Shown in pieces: positions 25,828 to 35,113 of a stretch of 64,000 bases of DNA. A program made the translations under genes and the position numbers. The DNA is from Clostridiales bacterium. Its GTDB lineage: Bacteria; Bacillota; Clostridia; Saccharofermentanales; Saccharofermentanaceae. The stretch covers positions 305,858 to 369,857 of the forward strand of contig JAFZKB010000030.1 in NCBI GenBank assembly GCA_017551865.1, in the 5' to 3' direction. The notes beneath the pieces were generated by a model. That model saw only the letters and a program-made list of their open reading frames with translations, searched no databases and was not told the origin of the DNA. Position 1 is the first letter of the stretch. Each line of letters starts with the position of its first letter.

Positions 25828-27999
25828 TCATCTGAGCTGCAGTTCTTCCTGACTGTCCACTTTTTTCTTCCCGCGCAGATCCAGTTTATGGTAGCTTCCA
25901 TCCGGATCAAGGAAGTGGCTCCGGACTGTGTCTTCCAGTTCGATATTCAGCACTTCCATAACTCTTGCTTTGCAGTCCGGGTCCTCGACAGGGAAAAGAA
26001 GCTCGACTCTTCGGATGAGGTTTCTCGGCATCCAGTCGGCGGAAGACAGATAGATATCTTCCTGCCCTTCATTATAAAAGTAATATATACGGGAGTGCTC
26101 GAGGAATCTTCCGGTGATAGAGCGTACGGTGATATTTTCCGAGAGCCCCGGGATCCCCGGACGAAGGCAGCATATGCCGCGCACGATCAGGTCGATCTTC
26201 ACGCCTGCGCAGGAAGCATCGTACAGCGCGTCGATAATGGACGCATCCACAAGAGAATTCATCTTCGCGATAATGCGGCTCTTCTTCCCTTTTCGGGCAT
26301 TCTTTGCTTCCTGGGCGATCTTCTCGAGAAAGTATTTCTTCATTCTCGTCGGAGCCGGGATCAGTCTTCTCCACTCCGGCGGCTCGGAGAATCCCGAGAG
26401 GGTGTTGAAGAATTCCGACGCATCCACGCCGAAGGTCTCCGACGCGGTGAAAAGACCGATGTCCGTATAGATCTTCGCCGTGATATCGTTATAGTTTCCG
26501 GTCGCCAGATGCAGATATCTCCTTATACCATCCTCCTCATCACGGACGACGAGCGTGATCTTACTGTGGGTCTTAAGTCCCACCAGACCGTAGATAACAT
26601 GGCAGCCAGCTTTTTCAAGCATCTTCGCCCAGTTGATATTGTTCTCCTCATCGAAACGGGCCTTGAGCTCAACCAGCACCATGACCTGTTTTCCGTTCTG
26701 CGCCGCTTCCGCAAGGGATTTAATGATCGGCGAACTTGAGCTTACACGGTAAAGTGTCTGCTTGATCGCGAGGACTTTCGGGTCTTCGGCTGCCTGGCGG
26801 ACGAACTCGATGACTGGATCAAAGGACTCATACGGGTGATGCACGAGCCGGTCTTTACTTCTGATCGCATCGAAGATATTGACGCCTTCCGGGAACATCT
26901 TCGGCTTGGCCGGACGGAAAGAATGGTAGCAGAGCTCCGGGAAATCGTCGCTGATTTTTCCGCAGACCTTCATAAGGAAAGTAAGATCGATCGGACCTGC
27001 GACGGAGAATACATCCTTCTTCGAGATCTTTAATGAAGACATCAGAAGTTTCAAAAGTCTGGGATCAAGATCATCATTGACTTCCATACGGATGATCTCA
27101 CCGAAGCGGCGCTTTCTGACCTGCTCCTCGATCTCCTTTAAAAGATCTTCAGCCTCATCCTCGTCGATATCGAGATCAGCATTTCTCATAACTCGGTAAA
27201 AACCGGAAGAAAGAACGGTGGATCCGACAAACAGGGACGAAAGGTTTGCCTGGATGATCCGCTCGATCGGTACAAAACAGATACCCGAAGAAAGGTGCAT
27301 TTCGAAAAGCCTCGGCACGACGGTCGGTACTTGAAGGGTCGCAAACCGGTACGACGGCTCGATGACTTTCCCCTTCTTTTCCTGCTTTAAAAGACGGGCA
27401 TTCTTCTCCTCTTCCGTCTCGTCGATAAGGACGCACAGATTGAGCTGGCGGTTATAGATCAGCGGGAACGGGCGGGAAGCATCGACCGCCATCGGCGTGA
27501 GGATCGGATAGAGTGTGGAGCGGAAGTAATCGTCGCAGACTTCTTTCGCGTGATCGTCGAGATCCGAATAATCGCTGATAAAGATGTTATGGTTCTTAAG
27601 CGACGGAACCAGCGAACGGGTATAGGTCGAGTACATCAGCGCCATCGCCGCTCTCGCCTTCTCATCGATTTCCTGTAGCTGCTGTTTAACAGTTCTTCCG
27701 GAGATATCCAGTTCGTCATACTTAACACTCAGAAGGTCGCGCAGCGAAGCGACACGGACGATATAGAATTCGTCCATGTTCGAGGCCGTGATGGAAAGGA
27801 ACTTGAGTCTTTCCAGAAGCGGATTCTTCGTATCACGGGATTCAAAAAGGATACGGTTATTAAACTCCAGCCAGCTTAATTCACGGTTGAAATAACGGTT
27901 GGAATCCGCCTCGATATCGGCGTTGTCCATGGCGGAATGGGCCACTTCGGTCGATACTCCCTGGAGCTTCTTTTCTTTCTTTTCTTTCTTCGTACTCAT
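25828..27999 (-). CDS. ppk1: Polyphosphate kinase 1
   Basis: PPK1 makes inorganic polyphosphate from ATP. The protein has 723 residues. Seen: the N-terminal FNRELSWLEFNNRIL, SNMDEFYIVRVASL, the catalytic core KARFDEENNINWAKMLE and LKTHSKITLVVR, whose His is the autophosphorylated residue, followed by HLATGNYN and a second phospholipase-D-like half (SLVDASIIDALYDAS, NLIRRVELLFPVEDP). The start overlaps the ppx stop by 4 bases, so kinase and phosphatase are made from one message. Confidence 0.97.
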   Translation of the reverse strand: MSTKKEKKEKKLQGVSTEVAHSAMDNADIEADSNRYFNRELSWLEFNNRILFESRDTKNPLLERLKFLSITASNMDEFYIVRVASLRDLLSVKYDELDISGRTVKQQLQEIDEKARAAMALMYSTYTRSLVPSLKNHNIFISDYSDLDDHAKEVCDDYFRSTLYPILTPMAVDASRPFPLIYNRQLNLCVLIDETEEEKNARLLKQEKKGKVIEPSYRFATLQVPTVVPRLFEMHLSSGICFVPIERIIQANLSSLFVGSTVLSSGFYRVMRNADLDIDEDEAEDLLKEIEEQVRKRRFGEIIRMEVNDDLDPRLLKLLMSSLKISKKDVFSVAGPIDLTFLMKVCGKISDDFPELCYHSFRPAKPKMFPEGVNIFDAIRSKDRLVHHPYESFDPVIEFVRQAAEDPKVLAIKQTLYRVSSSSPIIKSLAEAAQNGKQVMVLVELKARFDEENNINWAKMLEKAGCHVIYGLVGLKTHSKITLVVRDEEDGIRRYLHLATGNYNDITAKIYTDIGLFTASETFGVDASEFFNTLSGFSEPPEWRRLIPAPTRMKKYFLEKIAQEAKNARKGKKSRIIAKMNSLVDASIIDALYDASCAGVKIDLIVRGICCLRPGIPGLSENITVRSITGRFLEHSRIYYFYNEGQEDIYLSSADWMPRNLIRRVELLFPVEDPDCKARVMEVLNIELEDTVRSHFLDPDGSYHKLDLRGKKKVDSQEELQLR

Positions 28000-29540
28000 C
28001 TGATCTGCCTCCGGACTTTTAAGAATGCCTTCACAGTGAAGAATTGTTCAAACAGGTCGGTGTGGCTTTCGAAAAACCACTTGTCATATGTCATGTCATA
28101 CATCGTATCGCCGCTGACAGTAAGTCCCTCCGGAGTAAGTACGACAGAGATCTCACGGAGCTTCTGGCGGTGTGAGCCGTCCATGGCATCCGCCAGTCGC
28201 AGGATCGCCGTAAGCTTACTGACGAGGACCTGATCTTCGGTAGGGATCTCCGCATACCGGGGATCGAGGAAGAAATTCGGATCGGTATAGAAACGTCCGA
28301 CGAGCGCCACGATCTTTCTTTCCTTCTCGGACATGCCGATCAGCTCGGTTCTGTCGATGATGCTGTAAGTGGACGGATTCGGATTGGCGATATTGATGAA
28401 CTTACCAAGCTCATGGCAAAGTGCCGCGACACGAAGGAGCGTCCGCTCCCGGTCATGCATGCCATGGAGTTTTTTCGTCGCATCGAAGATCGCGATCGCG
28501 GCATTTTCAACAAAGGTGATGTGCTTCTTCTCGGACTTATAGCGCTTCGCCACATGGCGTGCCGCCGACAGAAGATCCTGATCCGGATCGATCACCAGAT
28601 CGTAGAGCTTATGGGACCATGCATATCCGTACATGACGCCTTCTGTCAGGGAGGCATCCGGCATATGCACACCGTCGACGTCCATGTAGTCCAGCATCTT
28701 TTTGACCATCAGCGCCGTCGGAAGAAGCAGCGGGGCCGTCGATGGCATGATGTCGAGTTTTCTCGCCAGTTCCTCGGAAGAGATCTTAAGAAGCGAGGAG
28801 ACCACACTGTCGAACTTTTCTCTTGTAAGGTAGCAGTATTCTCTCGGGGACTCTCCGGCAAGCGCCTTGATGAAGCCCATATCACTTCCGAAAACGATGA
28901 GGTTTTTATACTTGATATTCTTCGGCTCGATCGCGTGATACTCCGCAAGGTCCTGGGAGATATACTCCTCGAGAACTTCCGTATAGTGCGTCGTCTGCTT
29001 GGCCAGATCCGAGAGCATCTCACTTACGCGAAGAGATCCGAGGCGCGTGTTCTGTGAAAAAACGAGATCCGACTTATCGTAGAGGGTCGCCTGCATGCTT
29101 CCCGATCCGATATCGAGTACCATGGTGCCCTCGGATACCAGCTGCAGGAAATGCGGCTGGCTCTCCTTTACCGCAAGGTTATGGAAATACCGCTCCTGCG
29201 CATTATCGAGAACGGTGACCCGGATGCCGGTCTGCACACGGATCTGCTCGATGACCATGGCGCGGTTACTGGCTTCGCGAAAAGCACTCGTCGCCACGCA
29301 GATGGTCTCTTTGATCTTATACTCTTTTATCTTCTGGGCGAATCCCGACAGCACCGTCACGATCTCACCGGCGAGCGGCGGCGGGATGATGCCCTCGGCA
29401 TAGGCACGTGAAGCAAGCGACAGATATTTTCGGACAGACTCGATCTCTTTGGGCTGTGTCTTGTCTCCCAGCTCAAAGATCTTTAGCCTCAGGGACAAAG
29501 ATCCCAGATCGATGACCGCCAGTAAAGTCTTTTTACTCAT
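27996..29540 (-). CDS. ppx: Ppx/GppA-family exopolyphosphatase with HD domain
   Basis: A 514-residue Ppx/GppA phosphatase, which removes terminal phosphate from polyphosphate or converts pppGpp to ppGpp. N-terminal actin-like ATPase domain: LLAVIDLGSLSLRLKIFE, LDIGSGSMQATLYD. The C-terminal ~200 residues form an HD-type domain (CHELGKFINIANPNPST, then LVGRFYTDPNF). It is longer than stand-alone exopolyphosphatases because of the HD domain. It precedes ppk1 with ATGA overlap, which points to a balance between synthesis and breakdown. No clear promoter was seen. Confidence 0.92.
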   Translation of the reverse strand: MSKKTLLAVIDLGSLSLRLKIFELGDKTQPKEIESVRKYLSLASRAYAEGIIPPPLAGEIVTVLSGFAQKIKEYKIKETICVATSAFREASNRAMVIEQIRVQTGIRVTVLDNAQERYFHNLAVKESQPHFLQLVSEGTMVLDIGSGSMQATLYDKSDLVFSQNTRLGSLRVSEMLSDLAKQTTHYTEVLEEYISQDLAEYHAIEPKNIKYKNLIVFGSDMGFIKALAGESPREYCYLTREKFDSVVSSLLKISSEELARKLDIMPSTAPLLLPTALMVKKMLDYMDVDGVHMPDASLTEGVMYGYAWSHKLYDLVIDPDQDLLSAARHVAKRYKSEKKHITFVENAAIAIFDATKKLHGMHDRERTLLRVAALCHELGKFINIANPNPSTYSIIDRTELIGMSEKERKIVALVGRFYTDPNFFLDPRYAEIPTEDQVLVSKLTAILRLADAMDGSHRQKLREISVVLTPEGLTVSGDTMYDMTYDKWFFESHTDLFEQFFTVKAFLKVRRQIR

Positions 29541-29618
29541 GTCGGGTCTCTCCTTGAATTTGGTTGTTAGTAGTTAGTATACCCGTGAAAAATGGATATT
29601 CCGTGAACAACTATGCGA

Positions 29619-30731
29619 TCAGAGTTTCTCGTATGCTTCGATCACTTTCTCCGTGACTTCCTTCGTGCCGAGGATATTCGTCTCTCCATTAAGCACGATA
29701 TCGGCGGTACGGTAGCCGGCCGAAAGGACGTCTCTTACCGCCTGCTCGATCTTTGCTCCTTCTTCCGGAAGACCCAGGGAATAACGGAGCATGAGCGCCG
29801 CGGACAGGATCGTCGCGAGAGGATTGGCAATGCCTTTTCCTGCGATATCCGGTGCGGAGCCGTGGACCGGCTCGTACATGCCGGGCGTGCCCGGTGTGCC
29901 GAGTGATGCCGACGGAAGCATGCCGATGGAGCCGGTGATCATGCCGGCCTCATCCGAAAGGATATCGCCGAACATGTTGCTCGTGACGATGACGTCCATG
30001 GAAGACGGACGTCGTAAAAGCTGCATGGAGGCATTATCCACATACATGAATTCATAGGCTACCTCCGGATAATCGGGCGCGACTCTTTCGGTCACCTTTC
30101 TCCAGAGCCTCGATGTCTCGAGGATATTCGCCTTATCGACTACCGTAACGTGCTTTCTTCTCTGCATCGCAGAAGTAAATCCGACACGCAGGATCCTCTC
30201 GATCTCCGCTTCACTATAAGTCTCCACATCAAAGGCCTCAAGGCCCTTCGGTGTACCGTCAGGAAGGCACTCGTCAGATGGAGCGAGGCCTCTTTTTCCG
30301 AAATAGATGCCACCGGTCAGTTCTCTTACGATCAGGATATCTACTCCGTTTTCAACAATATCGGGACGAAGCGGGCTTGCGCTTTTCAGTTCCGGGAAAA
30401 GGATCGCCAGACGAAGATTCGCATAGAGGGCGAGTTCTTTTCGAAGGCCTAAAAGAGCCGCTTCAGGACGGGATTTCCCGGGAAGGTCGTCCCACTTCGG
30501 ACCGCCGACAGCGCCCAGGAGCACCGCGTCACTTTCTTTGGCCACAGTAAGTGAGCTTTCCGGGAGCGGTTCCCCACAGGTATCGATGGCGATACCGCCG
30601 GCCATCACTTCTGAAAAAGAAAACTCATGGCCGCTTCTTTTCGAAACGGCCTTTAAGACCTCGATCGTACTTTCCGTCACCTCCGGTCCGATCCCGTCAC
30701 CGGGAATGACCGCGATATTAAACTTCGCCAT
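29619..30731 (-). CDS. leuB: 3-isopropylmalate dehydrogenase
   Basis: LeuB oxidises and decarboxylates 3-isopropylmalate to 2-ketoisocaproate in leucine synthesis, with NAD and divalent metal. 370 residues from MAKFNIAVIPGDGIGPEVTE; the substrate-binding arginines appear around ELTGGIYFGKRG, and the metal/NAD site is in NMFGDILSDEAGMITGS. The ATG at 30731 is the first after the leuD stop and has GAGGTG upstream; the longer open frame would overlap leuD. It is last in leuC-leuD-leuB. Confidence 0.97.
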   Translation of the reverse strand: MAKFNIAVIPGDGIGPEVTESTIEVLKAVSKRSGHEFSFSEVMAGGIAIDTCGEPLPESSLTVAKESDAVLLGAVGGPKWDDLPGKSRPEAALLGLRKELALYANLRLAILFPELKSASPLRPDIVENGVDILIVRELTGGIYFGKRGLAPSDECLPDGTPKGLEAFDVETYSEAEIERILRVGFTSAMQRRKHVTVVDKANILETSRLWRKVTERVAPDYPEVAYEFMYVDNASMQLLRRPSSMDVIVTSNMFGDILSDEAGMITGSIGMLPSASLGTPGTPGMYEPVHGSAPDIAGKGIANPLATILSAALMLRYSLGLPEEGAKIEQAVRDVLSAGYRTADIVLNGETNILGTKEVTEKVIEAYEKL

Positions 30732-30741
30732 ATCCGTCACC

Positions 30742-31236
30742 TCACTTGCTGAGTTTTGCTTTCGTATATCCGACCAGTCCGTCGGCGCTGATGATCTCCC
30801 CGATAAACTCCGGGAATGCGCCTGCCTGGTACTCTTTTCCTGTCGAAAGATCACGGATGATCCCCGTGTCCGTATCGACCTCGATCTTATCGCCGTCGGA
30901 GATCTCTTCGGCGGCCTTCGGGCACTCTAAGATGGCAAGGCCCGTGTTGATGCTGTTTCTATAGAAGATTCGGGCGAAAGACGGCGCGATCACGCAGGAG
31001 ATCCCGCTGGCCTTGATGGCGACAGGCGCATGTTCTCTTGAAGAGCCGCAGCCGAAATTACTGCCCGCCACGATGATGTCTCCCGCTTCCACTTTATTTC
31101 TAAAATCCGGATCGAGATCCTCCATACAGTGGGCAGCCAGTTCTTCCCTGACGGAAGTATTCAGATACCGGGCCGGGATGATGACGTCCGTATCCACGTT
31201 GGCACCGTACTTAATGACTTTTCCGGAAAACTTCAT
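30742..31236 (-). CDS. leuD: 3-isopropylmalate dehydratase small subunit
   Basis: LeuD forms the swivelling small subunit of isopropylmalate isomerase with LeuC. The 164-residue protein has the [15 protein letters not shown] motif and [18 protein letters not shown], the substrate-recognition loop, and [17 protein letters not shown]. It lies 20 bases after leuC and 10 before leuB. Confidence 0.96.
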   Translation of the reverse strand: MKFSGKVIKYGANVDTDVIIPARYLNTSVREELAAHCMEDLDPDFRNKVEAGDIIVAGSNFGCGSSREHAPVAIKASGISCVIAPSFARIFYRNSINTGLAILECPKAAEEISDGDKIEVDTDTGIIRDLSTGKEYQAGAFPEFIGEIISADGLVGYTKAKLSK

Positions 31237-31256
31237 GAGATTTCGCCTTCTTTCCT

Positions 31257-32534
31257 TTAAAGTTCCTCGGGAGATCCGATGTAGCCTAATACCGCCGAGG
31301 CCGCTGCGACCTCCACGCCGGCAAGATACACTTCGGATTCCTTATGTCCCATGCGTCCGACGAAGTTTCGATTCGTCGTGGAGACGCACTTTTCTCCTTT
31401 TGCGAGGACACCCATGTGTCCGCCAAGACACGGTCCGCAGGTCGGTGCCGAGACGACGCATCCGCTGTCGACGAAGATCTCTAGCAGTCCTTCGGAAAGC
31501 GCCTGCTTATAGACTCTCTGCGATCCCGGAAGCACGATGGCGCGCATGCCCTCAGCAATCGTTCTACCCTTAAGTACCGCCGCGGCTTTTCGCATATCCT
31601 CGATACGCCCGTTGGTGCAGGAGCCGATCACGACCTGATCGATCTTTATCTTTTCAAATGTTCCGACCGCATGGGTATTCGACGGAAGATGCGGGAAAGC
31701 AACCATCGGACGGATCTCCGAAAGGTCGATCGTGACCACCTGGGAATACCCGGCATCCGGATCCGGGAAGAGCCAGTCCGGCGCTTCCTTATATCCGCCT
31801 TGGACCCTCGAATCAAGATACTCGATGGTCTTCTCATCTATGGGAAAAATACCATTCTTCGCACCGCATTCGATCGCCATGTTGCAGATCGTCAGGCGGT
31901 CTGCCATGGACAGTTCAGAAACGCCTTCTCCCGTAAACTCAAGAGACTTGTAAAGAGCGCCGTCCACACCTATCTTTCCGATCAGATAGAGGATCACGTC
32001 CTTACCTGCGCAGTAAGGTCCGATCTTCCCTTTCAGTTCCACCTTAATCGCTTCCGGCACGCGGAACCATGTCGTTCCCGCCGCCATGGAGCACGCAAGG
32101 TCCGTAGAACCGACACCGGTCGAAAAAGCACCGACAGCACCATATGTGCAGGTGTGGGAATCTGCGCCGATCACCACGTCACCGGGCTTGACCAGACCAT
32201 TGTCGGGAAGGATCACATGCTCGACGCCCATGCCTTCCTGCCCCTGCTCGAAGTAATACTTTATATTCTGTGATTTTGCAAAATCGCGCATCCGCTTGCA
32301 CTGCTCGGCCGACTTAATGTCCTTATTTGGCGCAAAGTGATCAGGGACCAGCGCGATCTTATCTGTATCGAAAACTTTTCCGAATCCGTTTTTCTCGAAG
32401 ATCTCGATGGCCGGCGGAGTGGTGATATCGTTTCCCAGAAGAAAGTCCAGTTTTGCCTCGATTAGATCACCCGGGGCACAATCCTGCTTTCCTGCTTTTC
32501 GCGAAAGGATCTTCTGTGTCATCGTCATGCCCAT
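31257..32534 (-). CDS. leuC: 3-isopropylmalate dehydratase large subunit
   Basis: The 425-residue catalytic subunit, an aconitase-type enzyme with a [4Fe-4S] cluster. Seen: [35 protein letters not shown] and [16 protein letters not shown], which supply the three cluster cysteines. The length matches the short bacterial/archaeal HacA-type form. The ATG at 32534 ([10 protein letters not shown]) has GGAGG 8 bases before it. It starts the leuCDB operon; leuA and leucine-sensing leader elements (T-box) are not seen in the window. Confidence 0.96.
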   Translation of the reverse strand: MGMTMTQKILSRKAGKQDCAPGDLIEAKLDFLLGNDITTPPAIEIFEKNGFGKVFDTDKIALVPDHFAPNKDIKSAEQCKRMRDFAKSQNIKYYFEQGQEGMGVEHVILPDNGLVKPGDVVIGADSHTCTYGAVGAFSTGVGSTDLACSMAAGTTWFRVPEAIKVELKGKIGPYCAGKDVILYLIGKIGVDGALYKSLEFTGEGVSELSMADRLTICNMAIECGAKNGIFPIDEKTIEYLDSRVQGGYKEAPDWLFPDPDAGYSQVVTIDLSEIRPMVAFPHLPSNTHAVGTFEKIKIDQVVIGSCTNGRIEDMRKAAAVLKGRTIAEGMRAIVLPGSQRVYKQALSEGLLEIFVDSGCVVSAPTCGPCLGGHMGVLAKGEKCVSTTNRNFVGRMGHKESEVYLAGVEVAAASAVLGYIGSPEEL

Positions 32535-32567
32535 ATGACTGTCCTCCTGCCTTATGTCTATATTTTT

Positions 32568-32596
32568 ATGTTACTTGCAAATCGTATATCACGCAA
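32568..32596 (-). promoter_or_regulatory. Candidate promoter of leuCDB
   Basis: On the minus strand TTGCGT (32591-32596) and TAACAT (32568-32573) are separated by 17 bases. The -35 is only half conserved. Start-to-ATG distance is about 27 bases, too short for a T-box. Confidence 0.35.
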
Positions 32597-32643
32597 GAAA
32601 GAAACAGTAAGGATTGTTTAGAATTCTTTACTTCTTTTTTCTA

Positions 32644-32652
32644 TGATATAAT
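32644..32652 (+). promoter_or_regulatory. Extended -10 promoter of the zinc-ribbon gene
   Basis: TGATATAAT is a perfect extended -10; the region 16-17 bp upstream (TTCTTT) is a poor -35. It lies 36 bases before the ATG and is back to back with the leuCDB promoter. Confidence 0.5.
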
Positions 32653-32687
32653 GCTTCTATAACTATCCCGTAAAGGAGCAAGGATCC

Positions 32688-33047
32688 ATGAGCAAGTTTT
32701 CACTGTTATCTAATAACTCCAATCAATATACACAGTCTTCTACCGGAAATGTACACGAATACGGCGAGGAGATCGCACAGCTGAAAGGTGAAGTCGAAAG
32801 ACTGGATCTCGTAACAGAAGCGATGTGGAATCTTCTGAAGGACAAGGGTTTTGCTGAAGATGACCTGATCAAGGCCATCACGGATCTCGATGCGGCGAAG
32901 AAGCAGAAGAAGAAAGCTTTGGAAGACGGCGAGAAGCAGGAAGCCCAGCTCTGCCCGTACTGCCATGTCCCGCTCCAGAACAACGGCCAGCTCGCGGACC
33001 GCTGCATCTACTGCGGACATGAGATCATCACCAGTCCGTTCAAATAA
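32688..33047 (+). CDS. Small coiled-coil protein with C-terminal zinc ribbon
   Basis: I do not recognise this 119-residue protein. Residues ~25-85 form a charged helical/coiled-coil region (EEIAQLKGEVERLDLVTEAM to LDAAKKQKKKALED), and the last 35 carry two CxxC knuckles, CPYC and CIYC, about 20 residues apart, a likely zinc ribbon. A KAGGAG-type site (AAAGGAG) precedes the ATG. It lies 39 bases upstream of the ABC-F gene on the same strand, so the two are probably co-transcribed. Confidence 0.8.
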   Translation: MSKFSLLSNNSNQYTQSSTGNVHEYGEEIAQLKGEVERLDLVTEAMWNLLKDKGFAEDDLIKAITDLDAAKKQKKKALEDGEKQEAQLCPYCHVPLQNNGQLADRCIYCGHEIITSPFK

Positions 33048-33086
33048 CGGATCTTTTCCAAAAGAAACATAAGGAACTGATTTTAC

Positions 33087-35021
33087 ATGCCTCTAATCTC
33101 GGTAAATAAAGTATCGAAGTCTTACCATTCCAGGCTGTTGCTTGACCATGTCTCGTTTTCCATTGAGCGGGGCGACAAGGTCGCCCTCATCGGCAACAAC
33201 GGCACGGGCAAATCTACCCTCTTTAAGATGATCCAGGGCAAGGTTGCTCCGGACGAAGGCGAGATCCTCCACCACGGAACGGCCATCGCCGGATATCTCA
33301 CGCAGAATATGGAAGAGCTCGAGATGGGCGGAAGCCTTCTTTCTAACGAAGAGCTCCAGCATATCGAGGATCAGATGCGCGAAGCCGAGTACCGACTCGC
33401 GAATGCTGACGCCGCGGAATCCCAGTCTCTTCTTCGCACCTACGAACAGCTGACGTCCCGCTTCGAATCTCTGGGCGGCTATGACTACGAGCCCCGCATG
33501 AAGGCGGCTCTCGCCGGTCTCGGTCTTACCGGTATCGACTTTTCACGTGACGTCAACAGTTTTTCCGGTGGCGAGAAGATGCGCATCTGTCTTGCGCGAC
33601 TGATCGTATCCCGCCCCGATATCCTTCTTCTCGACGAGCCCACCAACCACCTGGACACCGACGCCCTCGAGTGGCTGGAGGGCTTCATCCGCTCCTACGG
33701 CGGCGCCGTACTTCTCATCTCGCACGACCGATATTTCATCGACCGTACCGTAACCAAAGTCCTGGAGCTGGAAAACTCGACCATCACCGCATATCGCGGC
33801 AACTATACGGACTATAAGGAGCAGAAAGCACATTTTCTCGAGGAGCAGAGACGTCTCGTCGCTTCTTTGGAAAAAGAACTGGTCCGCCAGGAGGGCGTGA
33901 CTCAGACCATGCTTTCTCATAGAAATATCTCCGGTTACCACGCCAGAGAAAAAGTCGTCGAAAAGCTTTCCGACCGGCTTTCCCAAGAGCGCAGCAAACT
34001 CTCGGGCGGACCTTTGCGCATGAGCTTTAAACTCATGCCGGAAGAAAGATCCGGGGACCCCGACAAGAAGCTTCTGGAGGCAAGACACTTAGGCAAGACT
34101 TTTCCCGACGGGAAAGTCCTTTTCCAGGATGTGTCCTTTGAGATCAAAGCCTCCGACAAGGTCTTTCTCGTCGGTCCCAACGGCTGCGGCAAGACCACTC
34201 TTCTCTCTCTTCTTCTCGGTAAAATAGATGATTTTGACGGAGACGTACTAGTCAGCGGATCTTCCCGCATCGGGTACATGGGACAGTTCGTACCTTTTGA
34301 AGATGAGACAAAGACCATCCTGTCTGAACTGATGGACAGATCCGAACTGAGTGAGACCGCATCCAGAAATCTCCTCGCCCGCTTCGGTTTCCGTGACATC
34401 GATGTCTATAAGCAGATTTCCGTCCTTTCGGGCGGTGAGCGCTCCCGTCTCTTCCTTTGTTGTCTTTTGGAAGAAAAGCCGGAGCTTTTGTTCCTCGACG
34501 AGCCGACGAACCACCTCGATATCGAATCCCGTGAAGTCCTGGAGGACGCACTCGCCGAATATAACGGCGCGATCCTGGCCGTCAGCCACGACCGTTACTT
34601 CATCGAAAAATGCCAGAGCCGCATCCTCGGTTTCTTCGGCGACCATATTGAAATGCTCGACAAATACGAATTCTACAGAAGAAAGTACCGGGCCTACTTC
34701 GCCGATGAGGAAGCGAAGAAAGCCGCCGCACTTTCCGAACAGCGCCGCGCCGAAAAGATCCAGCGCGAGCAGGAGAAAAAGGAATCCGCTTCTTCCCGCC
34801 CACCGTCCGTAAACCGTGCGCAGGAGAGAAAAGAGGTCGCCAAAAGGAAAGAGCGCATCCGCTATCTGGAAAAGACGATCGCCGAACTCGAGGAAGAACA
34901 AAAGGCCCTCGAAGCTTCCTTCGGCAAGGACACCTCGGCCGAGGATTACGACAGATATGCCAAAAACAGTGAGACCCTCGACGCGATGTATACCGAGTAC
35001 ATGGAGCTCGAAAACAGCTGA
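33087..35021 (+). CDS. ABC-F family ATP-binding protein (YdiF-like)
   Basis: A 644-residue soluble protein with two ABC domains and no membrane part, as in ABC-F translation factors. Domain 1: GNNGTGKST, signature FSGGEKMRICLARL, Walker B LLLDEPTNHLD. A charged linker (~residues 240-330) joins them. Domain 2: GPNGCGKTT, LSGGERSRLFLC, LFLDEPTNHLD. A basic, coiled-coil C-terminal extension (~residues 540-644) follows. ABC-F proteins act on the ribosomal E site; some confer antibiotic resistance, but housekeeping members exist and the sequence does not separate them. Confidence 0.92.
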   Translation: MPLISVNKVSKSYHSRLLLDHVSFSIERGDKVALIGNNGTGKSTLFKMIQGKVAPDEGEILHHGTAIAGYLTQNMEELEMGGSLLSNEELQHIEDQMREAEYRLANADAAESQSLLRTYEQLTSRFESLGGYDYEPRMKAALAGLGLTGIDFSRDVNSFSGGEKMRICLARLIVSRPDILLLDEPTNHLDTDALEWLEGFIRSYGGAVLLISHDRYFIDRTVTKVLELENSTITAYRGNYTDYKEQKAHFLEEQRRLVASLEKELVRQEGVTQTMLSHRNISGYHAREKVVEKLSDRLSQERSKLSGGPLRMSFKLMPEERSGDPDKKLLEARHLGKTFPDGKVLFQDVSFEIKASDKVFLVGPNGCGKTTLLSLLLGKIDDFDGDVLVSGSSRIGYMGQFVPFEDETKTILSELMDRSELSETASRNLLARFGFRDIDVYKQISVLSGGERSRLFLCCLLEEKPELLFLDEPTNHLDIESREVLEDALAEYNGAILAVSHDRYFIEKCQSRILGFFGDHIEMLDKYEFYRRKYRAYFADEEAKKAAALSEQRRAEKIQREQEKKESASSRPPSVNRAQERKEVAKRKERIRYLEKTIAELEEEQKALEASFGKDTSAEDYDRYAKNSETLDAMYTEYMELENS

Positions 35022-35057
35022 GCCGGGTTCTTTTCCATAAGAAAGCAAGCAGATATC

Positions 35058-35095
35058 AAAAAGAGCCGTCTAATGACGGCTCTTTTGCTTTTTGG
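35058..35095. terminator. Bidirectional terminator between the ABC-F and deacetylase genes
   Basis: GAGCCGTC (35063-35070) and GACGGCTC (35075-35082) form a perfect 8-bp stem with a TAAT loop. It is followed by TTTTGCTTTTT on the plus strand and by TTTTT on the minus strand, so it serves both convergent genes. Confidence 0.9.
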
Positions 35096-35113
35096 GGATT
35101 TCGGGTGGGAAGA

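Noticed and set aside
30732..30854. An N-terminal extension of leuB
   Set aside because: It overlaps the end of leuD and lacks a ribosome site; the ATG at 30731 follows GAGGTG.
32535..32690. A leucine T-box or attenuator before leuC
   Set aside because: The leader is about 27 bases, with no tRNA-like or terminator/antiterminator structure.
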